The position numbers and the translations under genes were made by a program. The notes below the pieces were generated by a model. The model had not been told where the DNA came from, did not search any database, and saw nothing but the letters and a program-made list of their open reading frames with translations. DNA of 64,000 nucleotides. Origin: Actinomycetota bacterium (GTDB taxonomy: Bacteria; Actinomycetota; Acidimicrobiia; IMCC26256; PALSA-610). The stretch spans positions 62,001 through 126,000 of the forward strand of contig PLBO01000151.1 in the NCBI GenBank assembly GCA_003134555.1, given 5' to 3'. This document shows, one piece after another, positions 26,997 through 35,805 of this stretch (the first letter of the stretch is position 1; every line of letters starts with the position of its first letter).

Positions 26997-27620
26997 CTAC
27001 CAGCCCCGCTCTACCCATTCGTCGAGGTGCGGGCGCTCGGTGCCGATCGTCGTGTCGAGTCCGTGACCCGGCAGGACGAGCGTCTCGGCCGGCAGGGGGA
27101 ACAGGCGCCGGTCGACCGACCGGATGATGGTGGGGAAGTCGCCGCCCTCGAACTTGGTGTTCCCCACGCCGCCCGGGAAGAGCGTGTCTCCGCTGAACAG
27201 CACCGGATGACCCTCGAGCAGGAAGCACGTCGAGCCCCGGGTGTGGCCGGGGGTGTGAATGGTGCGGAGGCGGAGGTCGCCGACCTCGATCACGTCGTCG
27301 TCGGGGATGGTGAAGTCGTAACCCGGCAGCATCTCCGCGTCCTCGGTCGCGATGCCCACGTCGATTCCGGCGTCCCGCATCTGCGTGACCGCCTGGATGT
27401 GGTCGAAGTGGCCGTGGGTCGTGAGGACTCGCCGAACGCCGGTGGCGCGTGAGACCTCGAGCAACAACTCGTGCTCGTTCGCGGCGTCGACGAGCACCGC
27501 GTCGCCCGTTCCCTTGTCGCGCAGAACGAAGACGTTGTTCTCGTACGGCCCGACGACGAGCTTGTCGATGCGGAGGTCGGTCGTCTCGTAGTGTGCGGGA
27601 CGAGCCGTCGTGCGAGGCAT
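26997..27620 (-). CDS. Glyoxalase II-like metallo-beta-lactamase-fold hydrolase
   Basis: 207 aa. The binuclear zinc motif T-H-G-H-F-D-H is followed by HTPGHTRGSTCFLL, FSGDTLFPGGVGNT and a late PGHGLDTTIGTE, the pattern of small MBL-fold thioesterases related to hydroxyacylglutathione hydrolase. Actinobacteria lack glutathione, so the natural thiol ester is probably another one, such as mycothiol. Cytoplasmic. Located between egtB and the acyl-CoA dehydrogenase unit, divergent from the latter. A link to ergothioneine is possible but not shown. Confidence 0.88.
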   Translation of the reverse strand: MPRTTARPAHYETTDLRIDKLVVGPYENNVFVLRDKGTGDAVLVDAANEHELLLEVSRATGVRRVLTTHGHFDHIQAVTQMRDAGIDVGIATEDAEMLPGYDFTIPDDDVIEVGDLRLRTIHTPGHTRGSTCFLLEGHPVLFSGDTLFPGGVGNTKFEGGDFPTIIRSVDRRLFPLPAETLVLPGHGLDTTIGTERPHLDEWVERGW

Positions 27621-27672
27621 GGATCGAGGCTACCGCCGCCCGGACGGGCCCGGGCGGGCCGACCTGGAAACA

Positions 27673-27686
27673 TGACCGGTCGGTCA
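27673..27686 (+). promoter_or_regulatory. TetR-type operator upstream of the acyl-CoA dehydrogenase pair
   Basis: TGACCG-GT-CGGTCA is a perfect inverted repeat with a 2-bp centre, 17 bp before the ATG at 27704. The ACCGGTCGGT type is common for TetR-family repressors of acyl-CoA metabolism in actinobacteria. The repressor gene is not in the window. A divergent promoter toward the MBL-fold gene could share the site. Confidence 0.6.
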
Positions 27687-27703
27687 AGTAGCGTCGGCCC
27701 GCC

Positions 27704-28891
27704 ATGGATTTCGTCGACACGCCCGCGGAAGCGGCCTTCCGAGCGGAGGTGCGCGCCTGGCTGGGCGAGCACCTGACGGGCGAGTTCGCCGCGCTCGGGC
27801 CGGGGAACGGGCCGAGCGACGAGACGGGCTGGGAGGTGCGGGTCGAGTGGGAGAAGTTGCTCGGCGCCGATCACTGGGTCGGGCTGACGTGGGCGAAGGA
27901 ATACGGCGGTCGGGCCGCGAACCTCGCGGAACAGATCATCTTCAACGAGGAGTACACACGCGCCAACGCGCCGACGCGCATCTCGTTCTTCGGTGAGGGC
28001 CTCTTCGCCCCGACGCTGATCCAGTTCGGCACCGACGCGCAGAAGCAGCGCTTCCTGCCGAAGATCCAGCGGGTCGAGGAGTTGTGGTGCCAGGGGTTCT
28101 CCGAGCCCAACGCGGGCAGCGATCTCGCGAACATCCAGACCCGCGCCACGCTCGACGGTGACGAGTGGGTGATCACGGGCCAGAAGGTGTGGACGACGCT
28201 CGCGCACCGCGCCGACTGGTGCTTCGTCGTGTGCCGCACCGACCCCGACTCGAAGTCGCACCACGGTCTCACGTACCTGCTCTGCCCGATGGATCAACCG
28301 GGAATCGAGGTGCGCCCGCTGCGCCAGATGACCGGCAGCTCGGAGTTCAACGAGGTGTTCTTCGACGGTGCCCGCACCGCGAAGGAGAATGCACTCGGGC
28401 CGGTCGGCGAGGGCTGGAAGGTCGCGATGGCGACGCTCGGCTTCGAGCGCGGCACGGCCTTCATGTCGTCGCAGCTCGCGTTCGAGGGTGAGTACGCCGA
28501 GCTGCTCGAGATTGCGCAGAAGAACGGAGCGGCCGAGCAGCCCGCGCTGCGCGACGAGCTGGCGCAGCGATACGTCGGCCTGCAGGTGATGAAGTACAAC
28601 GGCATGCGGATGCTCACGAATCTCGTGAAGCGGGGCGACGTCGGCCCCGAGGCGAGCATCGGCAAGCTGTTCTGGACGACGTGGCACCGGAACTTCGGCG
28701 AGACGGCGATGCGCGTCCTCGGCGCCGACGCGCTTACGGTGCAGCGCGCGCAGGGTCGTGAGTACGAGATCGACGATCTGCACTACATATTCATGGCAAG
28801 CCGCGCGGAGACCATCTACGCAGGCGCCAGCGAGATTCAACGCAACATCATCGGTGAACGAGTTCTCGGGTTGCCGAGAGAACCCCGGTAA
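27704..28891 (+). CDS. Acyl-CoA dehydrogenase, subunit with complete C-terminal flavin loop
   Basis: 395 aa. FAD enzyme that introduces the alpha-beta double bond into acyl-CoA. Domains: N-terminal helices 1-125, beta domain about 126-235 (CQGFSEPNAGSDLANIQTRA, VITGQKVWTT), C-terminal helices to 395 with GASEIQRNIIGERVLGLPR, the canonical FAD-contacting end. It most resembles the FadE/ChsE proteins that occur as gene pairs. Immediately followed by a second acyl-CoA dehydrogenase gene, so a heteromeric enzyme is likely. A TetR-type operator precedes it. Confidence 0.93.
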   Translation: MDFVDTPAEAAFRAEVRAWLGEHLTGEFAALGPGNGPSDETGWEVRVEWEKLLGADHWVGLTWAKEYGGRAANLAEQIIFNEEYTRANAPTRISFFGEGLFAPTLIQFGTDAQKQRFLPKIQRVEELWCQGFSEPNAGSDLANIQTRATLDGDEWVITGQKVWTTLAHRADWCFVVCRTDPDSKSHHGLTYLLCPMDQPGIEVRPLRQMTGSSEFNEVFFDGARTAKENALGPVGEGWKVAMATLGFERGTAFMSSQLAFEGEYAELLEIAQKNGAAEQPALRDELAQRYVGLQVMKYNGMRMLTNLVKRGDVGPEASIGKLFWTTWHRNFGETAMRVLGADALTVQRAQGREYEIDDLHYIFMASRAETIYAGASEIQRNIIGERVLGLPREPR

Positions 28892-28932
28892 GGCCCGCGC
28901 GGCCTTCTGAGCGGGAGACATAGGGAGCAGAC

Positions 28933-30063
28933 ATGAACTTCGCTTTTTCCGAGGAGCAAGAAGAGCTGCGGCGCACGGTGCGGCAGTTCCTCGAGGCCAA
29001 GTCGCCGGAGACGGAAGTACGCCGCCTCATGGAGACGACCGAGGGTTACGACCCCTCGGTGTGGAAGCAGATGGGCCAGGAGCTCGGGCTGCAGGGTCTC
29101 GCGATCCCGGAGGAGTTCGGCGGCCAGGGTTACACCTTCATCGAGCTCGGCATCGTGCTCGAGGAGATGGGCCGAGTCCTGTTGTGCGCGCCCTACTTCG
29201 CGTCGGCGGTGCTGGCGGGCAACGCCATCCTCAATGCCGGCACCGACGCGCAGAAGTCGGCGCTCCTGCCCGGTATCGCGAGCGGCGACACGATCGCGGC
29301 ACTGGCGTTCACGGAGCCGTCCGGCAAGTGGGACGCGGCCGGCATCACGCTCGAGGCGGCCGAGTCCGGCGGGAGGTACACGCTCTCGGGCGAGAAGATG
29401 TTCGTGATCGACGGCCACGTCGCCGACCTGATCGTCGTGGTGGCGCGCACGGCCGGTACGACGGGCGCCGACGGCATCTCGTTCTTCACGGTGCGGGGTG
29501 ACGCGGAAGGCCTCACCCGGACGAGCCTCTCCACGATGGACATGACCCGCAAGCAGGCGAAGCTCGAGTTCAACAACGTCGCCGCCGAGCCGCTCGGCAC
29601 GCCGGGTTCCGGTTGGCCCGCGTTCTCCAAGACGCTCGACCAGGCCGCCGTCGCGCTGTCGAACGAGATGATGGGCGGGGCGCAGAAGGTGCTCGAGATG
29701 TCGGTGGAGTACGCAAAGGTGCGGGTCCAGTTCGGGCGCCCGATCGGATCGTTCCAGGCGATCAAGCACAAGTGTGCCGACATGCTGCTCGAGGTCGAGT
29801 CCGGCAAGTCGGCCGCGTACTACGCGTCGTGGGCCGCAGCCGAGGACAACGACGAGTTGCCCGTCGTCGCCGCGCTGTCGAAGGCGTACTGCTCGGAGGC
29901 GTACTTCCACGCGACCGCCGAGAACATCCAGATCCACGGTGGCATCGGCTTCACCTGGGAGCACCCGGCGCATCTGTACTTCAAGCGCGCCAAGAGCTCC
30001 GAGATCTACCTGGGTGACCCCACGTACCACCGCGAGCTGCTTGCCCAGCGCATCGGGATCTGA
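28933..30063 (+). CDS. Acyl-CoA dehydrogenase, partner subunit
   Basis: 376 aa, ATG at 28933 after a GGGAG ribosome site, 42 bp after the first gene. It has the acyl-CoA dehydrogenase fold with AFTEPSGKWDAAG, YTLSGEKMFVIDG, and the flavin-binding YAKVRVQFGRPIGSFQAIKH. The usual C-terminal loop with S-E-I-Q-R-N is replaced by KSSEIYLGDPTYHRELLAQ, as in non-identical subunits of alpha2-beta2 acyl-CoA dehydrogenases known from mycobacterial steroid catabolism. The substrate is unknown. Its end overlaps the next gene by about 20 nt. Confidence 0.92.
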   Translation: MNFAFSEEQEELRRTVRQFLEAKSPETEVRRLMETTEGYDPSVWKQMGQELGLQGLAIPEEFGGQGYTFIELGIVLEEMGRVLLCAPYFASAVLAGNAILNAGTDAQKSALLPGIASGDTIAALAFTEPSGKWDAAGITLEAAESGGRYTLSGEKMFVIDGHVADLIVVVARTAGTTGADGISFFTVRGDAEGLTRTSLSTMDMTRKQAKLEFNNVAAEPLGTPGSGWPAFSKTLDQAAVALSNEMMGGAQKVLEMSVEYAKVRVQFGRPIGSFQAIKHKCADMLLEVESGKSAAYYASWAAAEDNDELPVVAALSKAYCSEAYFHATAENIQIHGGIGFTWEHPAHLYFKRAKSSEIYLGDPTYHRELLAQRIGI

Positions 30064-30799
30064 GCGCGACTTCACCGTCGCGGCGTTCAACGCACACTGG
30101 GGGGTCGGCCGATTCGGCCGGTCTCACGGTGTTCGTTTCGACGTCGCGCGCGTCGTGCGCACCTTCGGCGCCGACCTCGTCGTCGTGCCGGAAGCCTGGC
30201 GCGACGACACCGGCGCGGGCGTGCTCGATGCGTTGCGCGACGACGGCTACCACGTCGACACCGTCGAGCTGATGCGGATGGAGTTTCGGAGGCGGACGCG
30301 CAACAGTGAGCGAGGCGGCGTGCCGCGAACCGGCGCGTGGGAGCTCGCGGTGTGCTCACGTTTCCCGGTGCTCGACCGCCGGTTGATCCCGATGGGCATC
30401 GTCCCGTCCGACCCGCCGGGATTGCGGCACGCGCTCGCGCTCACCGTCGCGATCGATGGCGTTCCCGTCGAGATGATCGGCCTGCACGTCTCGTCGAGGG
30501 TGTGGCGGCTCGCGCCGGTGCGTCACCTGCGGACACTCCGGCGCGGCCTGGTCGAGGGCGGGCCGCAGATCCTGGCCGGCGACTTCAACTTCTGGGGACC
30601 GCCGGTCGACGCGCTGATGCCGGGCTGGGCGCGTCCCGTTCGGGGCCGTACCTATCCTTCGCGGCGCCCGCACAGTCAGATCGATCACGTGCTCGTGCGC
30701 GGCGGAATCGAGGTGCTCGCAGGCGAGGTGCTGGCGGCCACACCGTCGGATCACCGTCCGATCCGGACCCGGCTGCGGCTGGCCGGAGGAGTAACGTGA
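30041..30799 (+). CDS. Endonuclease/exonuclease/phosphatase-fold protein
   Basis: 252 aa from a TTG at 30041; no ATG or GTG fits before the conserved FTVAAFNAHWGVGRF, so the start is uncertain. The DNase I-like fold is shown by VVPEAWRDD (metal-binding Glu), GLHVSSRV, the catalytic LAGDFNFWGPP and the terminal SDHRPIRTRL. Family members cut nucleic acids, sphingolipids or phosphoesters. No signal peptide. It lies directly before the polysaccharide exporter genes, and its stop overlaps the permease start. Confidence 0.8.
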   Translation: MPSASGSERDFTVAAFNAHWGVGRFGRSHGVRFDVARVVRTFGADLVVVPEAWRDDTGAGVLDALRDDGYHVDTVELMRMEFRRRTRNSERGGVPRTGAWELAVCSRFPVLDRRLIPMGIVPSDPPGLRHALALTVAIDGVPVEMIGLHVSSRVWRLAPVRHLRTLRRGLVEGGPQILAGDFNFWGPPVDALMPGWARPVRGRTYPSRRPHSQIDHVLVRGGIEVLAGEVLAATPSDHRPIRTRLRLAGGVT

Positions 30800-31722
30800 C
30801 CCACATGTCCGCGCCGCCGAGCCGAGTGCCGCGCGCCCCGGGCGAAGCGCATGTCGTGCGCCCGAGCATGTCGGCCCGCGAGCGGCTCGCGCGGATCATT
30901 CAACGCCGCGAGCTCCTCGTCGGGATGGTTCGCAACGAACTGAAGATCAAGTACAAGAACAGCGTCCTCGGTTTCGCGTGGTCGCTGCTGAACCCCTTGC
31001 TGTACCTCGTGGTGTTCTACGTCGCGTTCACGATCATCCTCGGTTCGGGCATCCCCGCCTTCCCGATCTGGCTTCTTTCGGGTCTGCTCGTGTGGAACCT
31101 GTTCTCGACCGGGCTGGGCGCGGCGACCGGGTCGGTCGTTGCCAACTCCGGTCTGGTGAAGAAGGTCTCGTTCCCGCGCGAGATCCTGCCGCTGGCGTCG
31201 GTCGGCAGCATGCTGGTGCACTTCTTCTTGCAGAGTCTCGTGTTGTTCGTGGTGCTCGCAGCCGTGCGTTGGCACGTGGCCTGGGCGTACATCCCGCTGA
31301 TTCCTCTGGCGCTCATCGCGCTGCTACTGGTGACCAGCGCACTGGGAATCCTGCTTTCCGCGATCAACGTGTACCTCCGGGACACCTCGCACTTTCTCGA
31401 GCTCGCGCTGCTGGCATGGTTCTGGGTCACTCCTGTCGTGTACTACTTCCAGCTCGTCGGTCATCGCCACGGTTGGTCGAAGTATTTGTGGTTGGCCAAC
31501 CCGGTCACGCCCATCGTCTTGATCTTCCAGCGCGCGATCTACGCGAAGTTGACGAATCCCCATCCGGCTGGTGGCGGCCCCCCGATCCAGCTGCTTCCGC
31601 ACTGGCCCTACTGGGGCTTCCTTGCCTATCTCGGGTGGTCGTTCGCGTTCGGGCTCGTCACCCTCACGATCGCGGTGCGGGTGTTCGGGCGTTCGGAGGC
31701 GAACTTCGCGGAGGAGCTCTGA
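30796..31722 (+). CDS. wzm: Polysaccharide ABC transporter permease (Wzm/TagG type)
   Basis: 308 aa. The GTG at 30796 lies 5 nt after GGAGGA and overlaps the previous stop (GTGA); ATG 30805 is an alternative. ABC-2-type permease with six membrane helices between about 55 and 295 and the conserved N-terminal signature VRNELKIKYKNSVLGFAWS and SLLNPLLYLVVFYVAF. With the ATPase encoded next it moves lipid-linked glycan across the cytoplasmic membrane. It starts the polysaccharide locus. Confidence 0.94.
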   Translation: MTHMSAPPSRVPRAPGEAHVVRPSMSARERLARIIQRRELLVGMVRNELKIKYKNSVLGFAWSLLNPLLYLVVFYVAFTIILGSGIPAFPIWLLSGLLVWNLFSTGLGAATGSVVANSGLVKKVSFPREILPLASVGSMLVHFFLQSLVLFVVLAAVRWHVAWAYIPLIPLALIALLLVTSALGILLSAINVYLRDTSHFLELALLAWFWVTPVVYYFQLVGHRHGWSKYLWLANPVTPIVLIFQRAIYAKLTNPHPAGGGPPIQLLPHWPYWGFLAYLGWSFAFGLVTLTIAVRVFGRSEANFAEEL

Positions 31723-31723
31723 G

Positions 31724-32983
31724 ATGGCGGCGGCGATCGAGGTCCGCAGCATCTCGAAGCAATTCAAGCTCTACCACGAGCACTACACCTCGCTGAAGGA
31801 ACGGGTCATCCATTACGGCCGGATCCCCTACGAGCCGTTCATGGCCCTGGAGGACGTCGACTTCGATGTCGAGGCGGGCTCGACGGTCGGCATCCTCGGG
31901 CACAACGGCTGCGGCAAGTCGACGCTGCTCAAGTGCGTCGCCGGCATCCTGCAGCCGACCCGGGGCGAGATCGTCACGCGGGGACGCGTGGCCGCGCTGC
32001 TCGAGCTCGGCGCGGGGTTCAACCACGAGCTCACGGGTCGCGAGAACGTCTTCATGAATGCGTCGATCCTCGGATTGTCGAAACGCGACACCGCGAAGAT
32101 CTTCGACGAGATCGTCGCGTTCTCCGAGCTCGAGCGCTTCATCGACATGCAGGTGCGGCACTACTCGTCGGGCATGTACGTACGCCTGGGCTTCGCGGTC
32201 GCCGTGAACGTCGAGCCCGACATCCTTTTGGTCGACGAGGTCCTGTCGGTCGGCGACGAGGCCTTCCAGCGCAAGTGCATCGAGCGGGTCAAGAAGTTCC
32301 AGCAAGAGGGCCGGACGATTCTGTTCGTCACCCATGCCGCCGACCTCGTGCGGCGCATCTGCGAACGGGCGATCGTGCTCGACCACGGCAAGTTGGTGAT
32401 CGATGCGGCGCCCGGCGAAGCCGTGCGGGTGTTCCGCGAGTCACTGCACGGTGGCGAGCTGAACGAGCCCGAGGAGACTCCGGAAGCCGAGGCGGCGTCT
32501 CCCGAGTTCGTGGCCGCGAAGCCCGAGGTGACGAACCGGGTGCACATAACCAATGTCGCGATCGACCATCCCGGCTTGCGGCTGAATCGCACCTGGATGC
32601 TGCCCGACGAAGCGATGACCATACGTGTCAGCTACCACGCGACCGAGCGCACCGACGACATCCTCTTCGGAATCGCCATCCACGACGAAAACGGCAATCA
32701 CCTCTTCGGAACGAACACTCGCCTGCTCGGGGTCGACGTTCCTCCGGCCGACGGCGACGGCGAGATGTCGTTCGAATTCCATCGTGTTCCTCTGCTCGAC
32801 GGCACGTATCTGGTCACCCTTGCGATCCAGTCGAGCGACGAGGGGACCGTGTACGACTGGCGGGAGCAACAGGCCCGCTTCGAGGTGATGAACCCGTCGA
32901 GTACGAACGGCCTCGTGTCGTTCCCGATGGATGTGCATTTCGGTGAACCCGGGATGCATCTTGCGGAGGGCACCGGGGCGTGA
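31724..32983 (+). CDS. wzt: Polysaccharide ABC transporter ATPase with C-terminal glycan-recognition domain (Wzt)
   Basis: 419 aa, ATG 1 nt after the permease stop. N-terminal ATPase: Walker A GILGHNGCGKST, ELGAGFNHELTGRENV, signature YSSGMYVRLGFAVAV, Walker B ILLVDEVLSVGD, H-loop VTHAADLV. After an acidic linker (about 245-270) comes a beta-sandwich, about 275-410, of the Wzt C-terminal type that binds the finished O-chain end. Long Wzt proteins of this kind imply that polymer length and end-capping are recognised before export. Overlaps the following methyltransferase start. Confidence 0.94.
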   Translation: MAAAIEVRSISKQFKLYHEHYTSLKERVIHYGRIPYEPFMALEDVDFDVEAGSTVGILGHNGCGKSTLLKCVAGILQPTRGEIVTRGRVAALLELGAGFNHELTGRENVFMNASILGLSKRDTAKIFDEIVAFSELERFIDMQVRHYSSGMYVRLGFAVAVNVEPDILLVDEVLSVGDEAFQRKCIERVKKFQQEGRTILFVTHAADLVRRICERAIVLDHGKLVIDAAPGEAVRVFRESLHGGELNEPEETPEAEAASPEFVAAKPEVTNRVHITNVAIDHPGLRLNRTWMLPDEAMTIRVSYHATERTDDILFGIAIHDENGNHLFGTNTRLLGVDVPPADGDGEMSFEFHRVPLLDGTYLVTLAIQSSDEGTVYDWREQQARFEVMNPSSTNGLVSFPMDVHFGEPGMHLAEGTGA

Positions 32984-33963
32984 ATGTCCGCCGGATGCTC
33001 GTCGCGCCGGTCCGGAAGGCGTTGCACGAGGGCGCGGCCCGGTGGCCCTGCTTTCGGCGAGTCGTCGAGATCGGCGCGCGCGAGCTGGGACGGGCCCTGC
33101 ACGACGACCTGTACGCCGAGGGCTACTACGGCGAAGCGAGCGGCTCGGTAACCGCGGTCGACATCGGTACGGCCGAGTACACGCGCACCGCGACCCACGC
33201 CGACGAGGGTGCGTACCTCGTGTGGCGGTTCCTGCCCGTGCGGCGCACGCTCGATGTCGGTTGCGCGTTCGGTTTCTTCGTGGAGGCCGAGCGCGAGCTC
33301 GGCCTCGATGCGCTCGGTGTCGACGTGAGTCAGTACGCGCTCGACCACGCCGCGTTCGGGGCGCGGGGGCACGTGCGGTACGGCAACCTGCTGCACCGCC
33401 TGCCGTTCGGTCGAGGCGCGTTCGAAGGTGTGTCGCTCTTCGAGACCCTCGAGCACCTCCCGCCCGAGGTGGTGCCGCGCGCGTTGCGCGAAGTCCGCCG
33501 GATGACCACGAAGTACGTGATCGCGACGATCCCCTCTTTCGGACCCAATCCCAACGGTCCCGGTGGATGGTTCGACGTGAAGGTCCGACCCGAGCGCCTC
33601 GACCACTACCGGTCGCTCGGCGATGGCTACGACGGTCCGGTCGCGTACGACGACCTCTACCGCGACGAGGACGGCGCGCCGATCGAGGGTCACCTCACGA
33701 TTGCGTCGTTCGCGTGGTGGACCCGCCAGTTCGAGGCGGCCGGCTTCGTGCGCGACGGCGAGTTGGAGCGGCGCATCCATCCGGAGCTCGCCCGGTTGGG
33801 CCTCACCAAGTATTGGAACCTGTACGTGTTCCGGGTTTTCGGCGTCCCCGCAGAGAGCGCTGAACCGCGCTCCGCTTCGGAGATCGCCGACGTCGAGAAG
33901 CGATTCGGCTTCGACCGCCGGGTGGCCGATCCCGAAGACCTCGCCCGCGTGCAAGCGACGTGA
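32980..33963 (+). CDS. SAM-dependent methyltransferase in exporter operon
   Basis: 327 aa, GTG overlapping the wzt stop. Class I Rossmann methyltransferase: motif I LDVGCAFGFFVEAERELG, post-I LGVDVSQYAL, motif ETLEHLPPEVVPRALRE and a late FEAAGFVRDGELERR. No membrane segment. A methyltransferase next to a Wzt with a binding domain may cap the non-reducing end of the glycan, as WbdD-type enzymes do. It could equally methylate sugars. Substrate unknown. Confidence 0.85.
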   Translation: MNVRRMLVAPVRKALHEGAARWPCFRRVVEIGARELGRALHDDLYAEGYYGEASGSVTAVDIGTAEYTRTATHADEGAYLVWRFLPVRRTLDVGCAFGFFVEAERELGLDALGVDVSQYALDHAAFGARGHVRYGNLLHRLPFGRGAFEGVSLFETLEHLPPEVVPRALREVRRMTTKYVIATIPSFGPNPNGPGGWFDVKVRPERLDHYRSLGDGYDGPVAYDDLYRDEDGAPIEGHLTIASFAWWTRQFEAAGFVRDGELERRIHPELARLGLTKYWNLYVFRVFGVPAESAEPRSASEIADVEKRFGFDRRVADPEDLARVQAT

Positions 33964-34919
33964 ACCGGCTCGGTCGGCTGCTCCCGCGGCGCGCGCAGGA
34001 CGCGGTGCACGTCTGGCGAGTTCGCACCCGTGATCGGCTGTTGTTCGGCGGCGACTGGGACATTCGCGACGCGATGCCGGAGCGATTCGTCCGAGCCGCG
34101 TTCCAGATCATCTTGCGCCGCAACCCCGATCCCGGCGGTTTGCAGAATTACGTGACCGTTCTCGAAGAGCGGAAGATGACGACGGATGGTGTTCTCGACG
34201 AGCTCCTCACCTCCATGGAGCTGCGCGTCGGGGTTCCGTACGAGAACATCCTGCGCTCGCTGCACCAGTCGCGATGCGACTTCGTGCGCATGCTGCCGCG
34301 CGCGGCGCGGATCCTCGATCTCGGCGGAACCGACCAGGCCGAAGACGCGGGCGCGCTCGTTTCCATGGGATACCCGTACCGGTTCGAGCTCCTGACGATC
34401 GTCGACCTGCCGGGTGGCGAGCGCCACGAGCTGTACGGCTATCTGGCGTCGTCGGAGACCGTTGGATCGCGGTGCGGTCCGGTGCAATACCGGTATCACT
34501 CGATGGTCGACCTGTCGCCCTACCCCGACGCCTCCTTCGATCTCGTCTTCAGCGGCGAGACGATCGAGCACGTCACCGAGGACGAGGCCAAGAAGATGCT
34601 CGCCGAGATCCGGCGCGTGCTCGCACCCGGCGGCTGGTTCTGTCTCGACACGCCCAACCGGCTGGTCACCGCGTTGCAGCTCGGCGCCGACGTGCTCTCG
34701 AACCCCGATCACAAGCTCGAGTACACGCACGAACAACTGTCGACGCTGCTGCGCGACGCGGGCTTCGACATCGTCGGAGCGTATGGGCTGAGCCTCGCCG
34801 ACCAGTCACTGGCCCACGCCGAGTTCGACGTCGCCGAGGTCGCGGCCAAGCACGGCGTGTACGCGGAGGCGGCCGACTGCTACCTCCTCGCCTACATGTG
34901 TCGCACTCCCGCGCCCTGA
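33960..34919 (+). CDS. DUF4214-methyltransferase fusion
   Basis: 319 aa, GTG overlapping the upstream stop. Residues about 35-95 (FQIILRRNPDPGGLQNYVTV, then LLTSMELR) match DUF4214, a short helical module usually found in secreted or S-layer-associated proteins and glycosyltransferases. Residues about 110-315 form a class I methyltransferase: ARILDLGGTDQAED, SFDLVFSGETIEHVTEDEA, ARRVLAPGGWFCLDTPN (in parts) and LRDAGFDIV. The module may hold the enzyme on the glycan or its carrier. Last plus-strand gene of the exporter operon. Confidence 0.82.
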   Translation: MNRLGRLLPRRAQDAVHVWRVRTRDRLLFGGDWDIRDAMPERFVRAAFQIILRRNPDPGGLQNYVTVLEERKMTTDGVLDELLTSMELRVGVPYENILRSLHQSRCDFVRMLPRAARILDLGGTDQAEDAGALVSMGYPYRFELLTIVDLPGGERHELYGYLASSETVGSRCGPVQYRYHSMVDLSPYPDASFDLVFSGETIEHVTEDEAKKMLAEIRRVLAPGGWFCLDTPNRLVTALQLGADVLSNPDHKLEYTHEQLSTLLRDAGFDIVGAYGLSLADQSLAHAEFDVAEVAAKHGVYAEAADCYLLAYMCRTPAP

Positions 34920-34923
34920 GCCG

Positions 34924-35802
34924 TCAGCGGCGGGATCGCTGCACCACGAGCCCGAACGATGTGTGCGTGCAACCGAGCGTCTGGGTGCGGATGTGTGTGT
35001 TCGTGAAGGGCGGCGTGTCGACGTGAAGGTCTTCCGGCTGGGCGCCGGTCCGGAACGTGATCTTCATCCGATGACCCTGCCGGCGCATGGCGTGCACCAA
35101 TGCCTCGAGTTGCGGTCGTTGGTAGAGCACGGTCAGGCCATCTGACAACGTCGGGCCGAAAGGGTCGACGTTGTACTCCGTCGTGTGCACGCCGACACCG
35201 CCCGGTCTCATGCACGCGAGCTGGCGCTCGAAGAACTCGAGCCCGGCATCCAGCGAACCAAGGTGCTCCATCGCGCACGACGACCAGACGAAGTCGAACG
35301 ATCGAAGATCGTCGGGGATCTCACGCATGTCGACGGGACGAAAAGAAGCCCGCTCCCTGAACGCGGCGTCGTCGCAGAGTCCGGCGGAATTGAGATCGGC
35401 CAACTCATTGGCGTGCTCGCCGGATTCGCGCCACTCGTCGGCACGCTCGGCGCTCGCGGGTAGGTCGGTCGCCACGATGCTCACCGACTTGTCCGCGGCG
35501 TAGGCGGCGATGGGTTCGTTCCCGACCCCGAAGCCGAGGCCCCGCCGTCCTGGACGCAACATTGCGTGATCTTCCAGGACCTGCAGGATGTACACCCACT
35601 CCCACGTTTTCCGGTGGTGAAGTGGACGGATCCGGAGCCGGTCGCACCATTGCGTGTATTCACCCGAGCGGATCTGATCGAAGGTGCACGCCTGCGATAT
35701 CGCGTTACGAAGCTTCGCGGGGCGACGGTATGAAACACCTCGAGCGGATCGAAGAGCACTTGTCGCAGCTCGACGGGGCGAGGTGAGAAGCGACACGTGC
35801 AC
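34924..35802 (-). CDS. SAM-dependent methyltransferase-like protein
   Basis: 292 aa. Class I methyltransferase-like core: LRPGRRGLGFGVGNEPIAAY replaces the usual E/D-x-G-x-G loop and keeps GFGVG. Then SIVATDLPAS, FDFVWSSCAMEHLGSLDAGLEFF (in parts) and CMRPGGVGVHTTEYNV. The N-terminal 80 residues are basic. Head-to-head convergence with the DUF4214 fusion gene leaves 4 bp between stops. It ends the minus-strand arm of glycosyltransferases (35806-42002), so sugar methylation is the likely job. Substrate unknown. Confidence 0.78.
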   Translation of the reverse strand: MHVSLLTSPRRAATSALRSARGVSYRRPAKLRNAISQACTFDQIRSGEYTQWCDRLRIRPLHHRKTWEWVYILQVLEDHAMLRPGRRGLGFGVGNEPIAAYAADKSVSIVATDLPASAERADEWRESGEHANELADLNSAGLCDDAAFRERASFRPVDMREIPDDLRSFDFVWSSCAMEHLGSLDAGLEFFERQLACMRPGGVGVHTTEYNVDPFGPTLSDGLTVLYQRPQLEALVHAMRRQGHRMKITFRTGAQPEDLHVDTPPFTNTHIRTQTLGCTHTSFGLVVQRSRR

Positions 35803-35805
35803 AAC

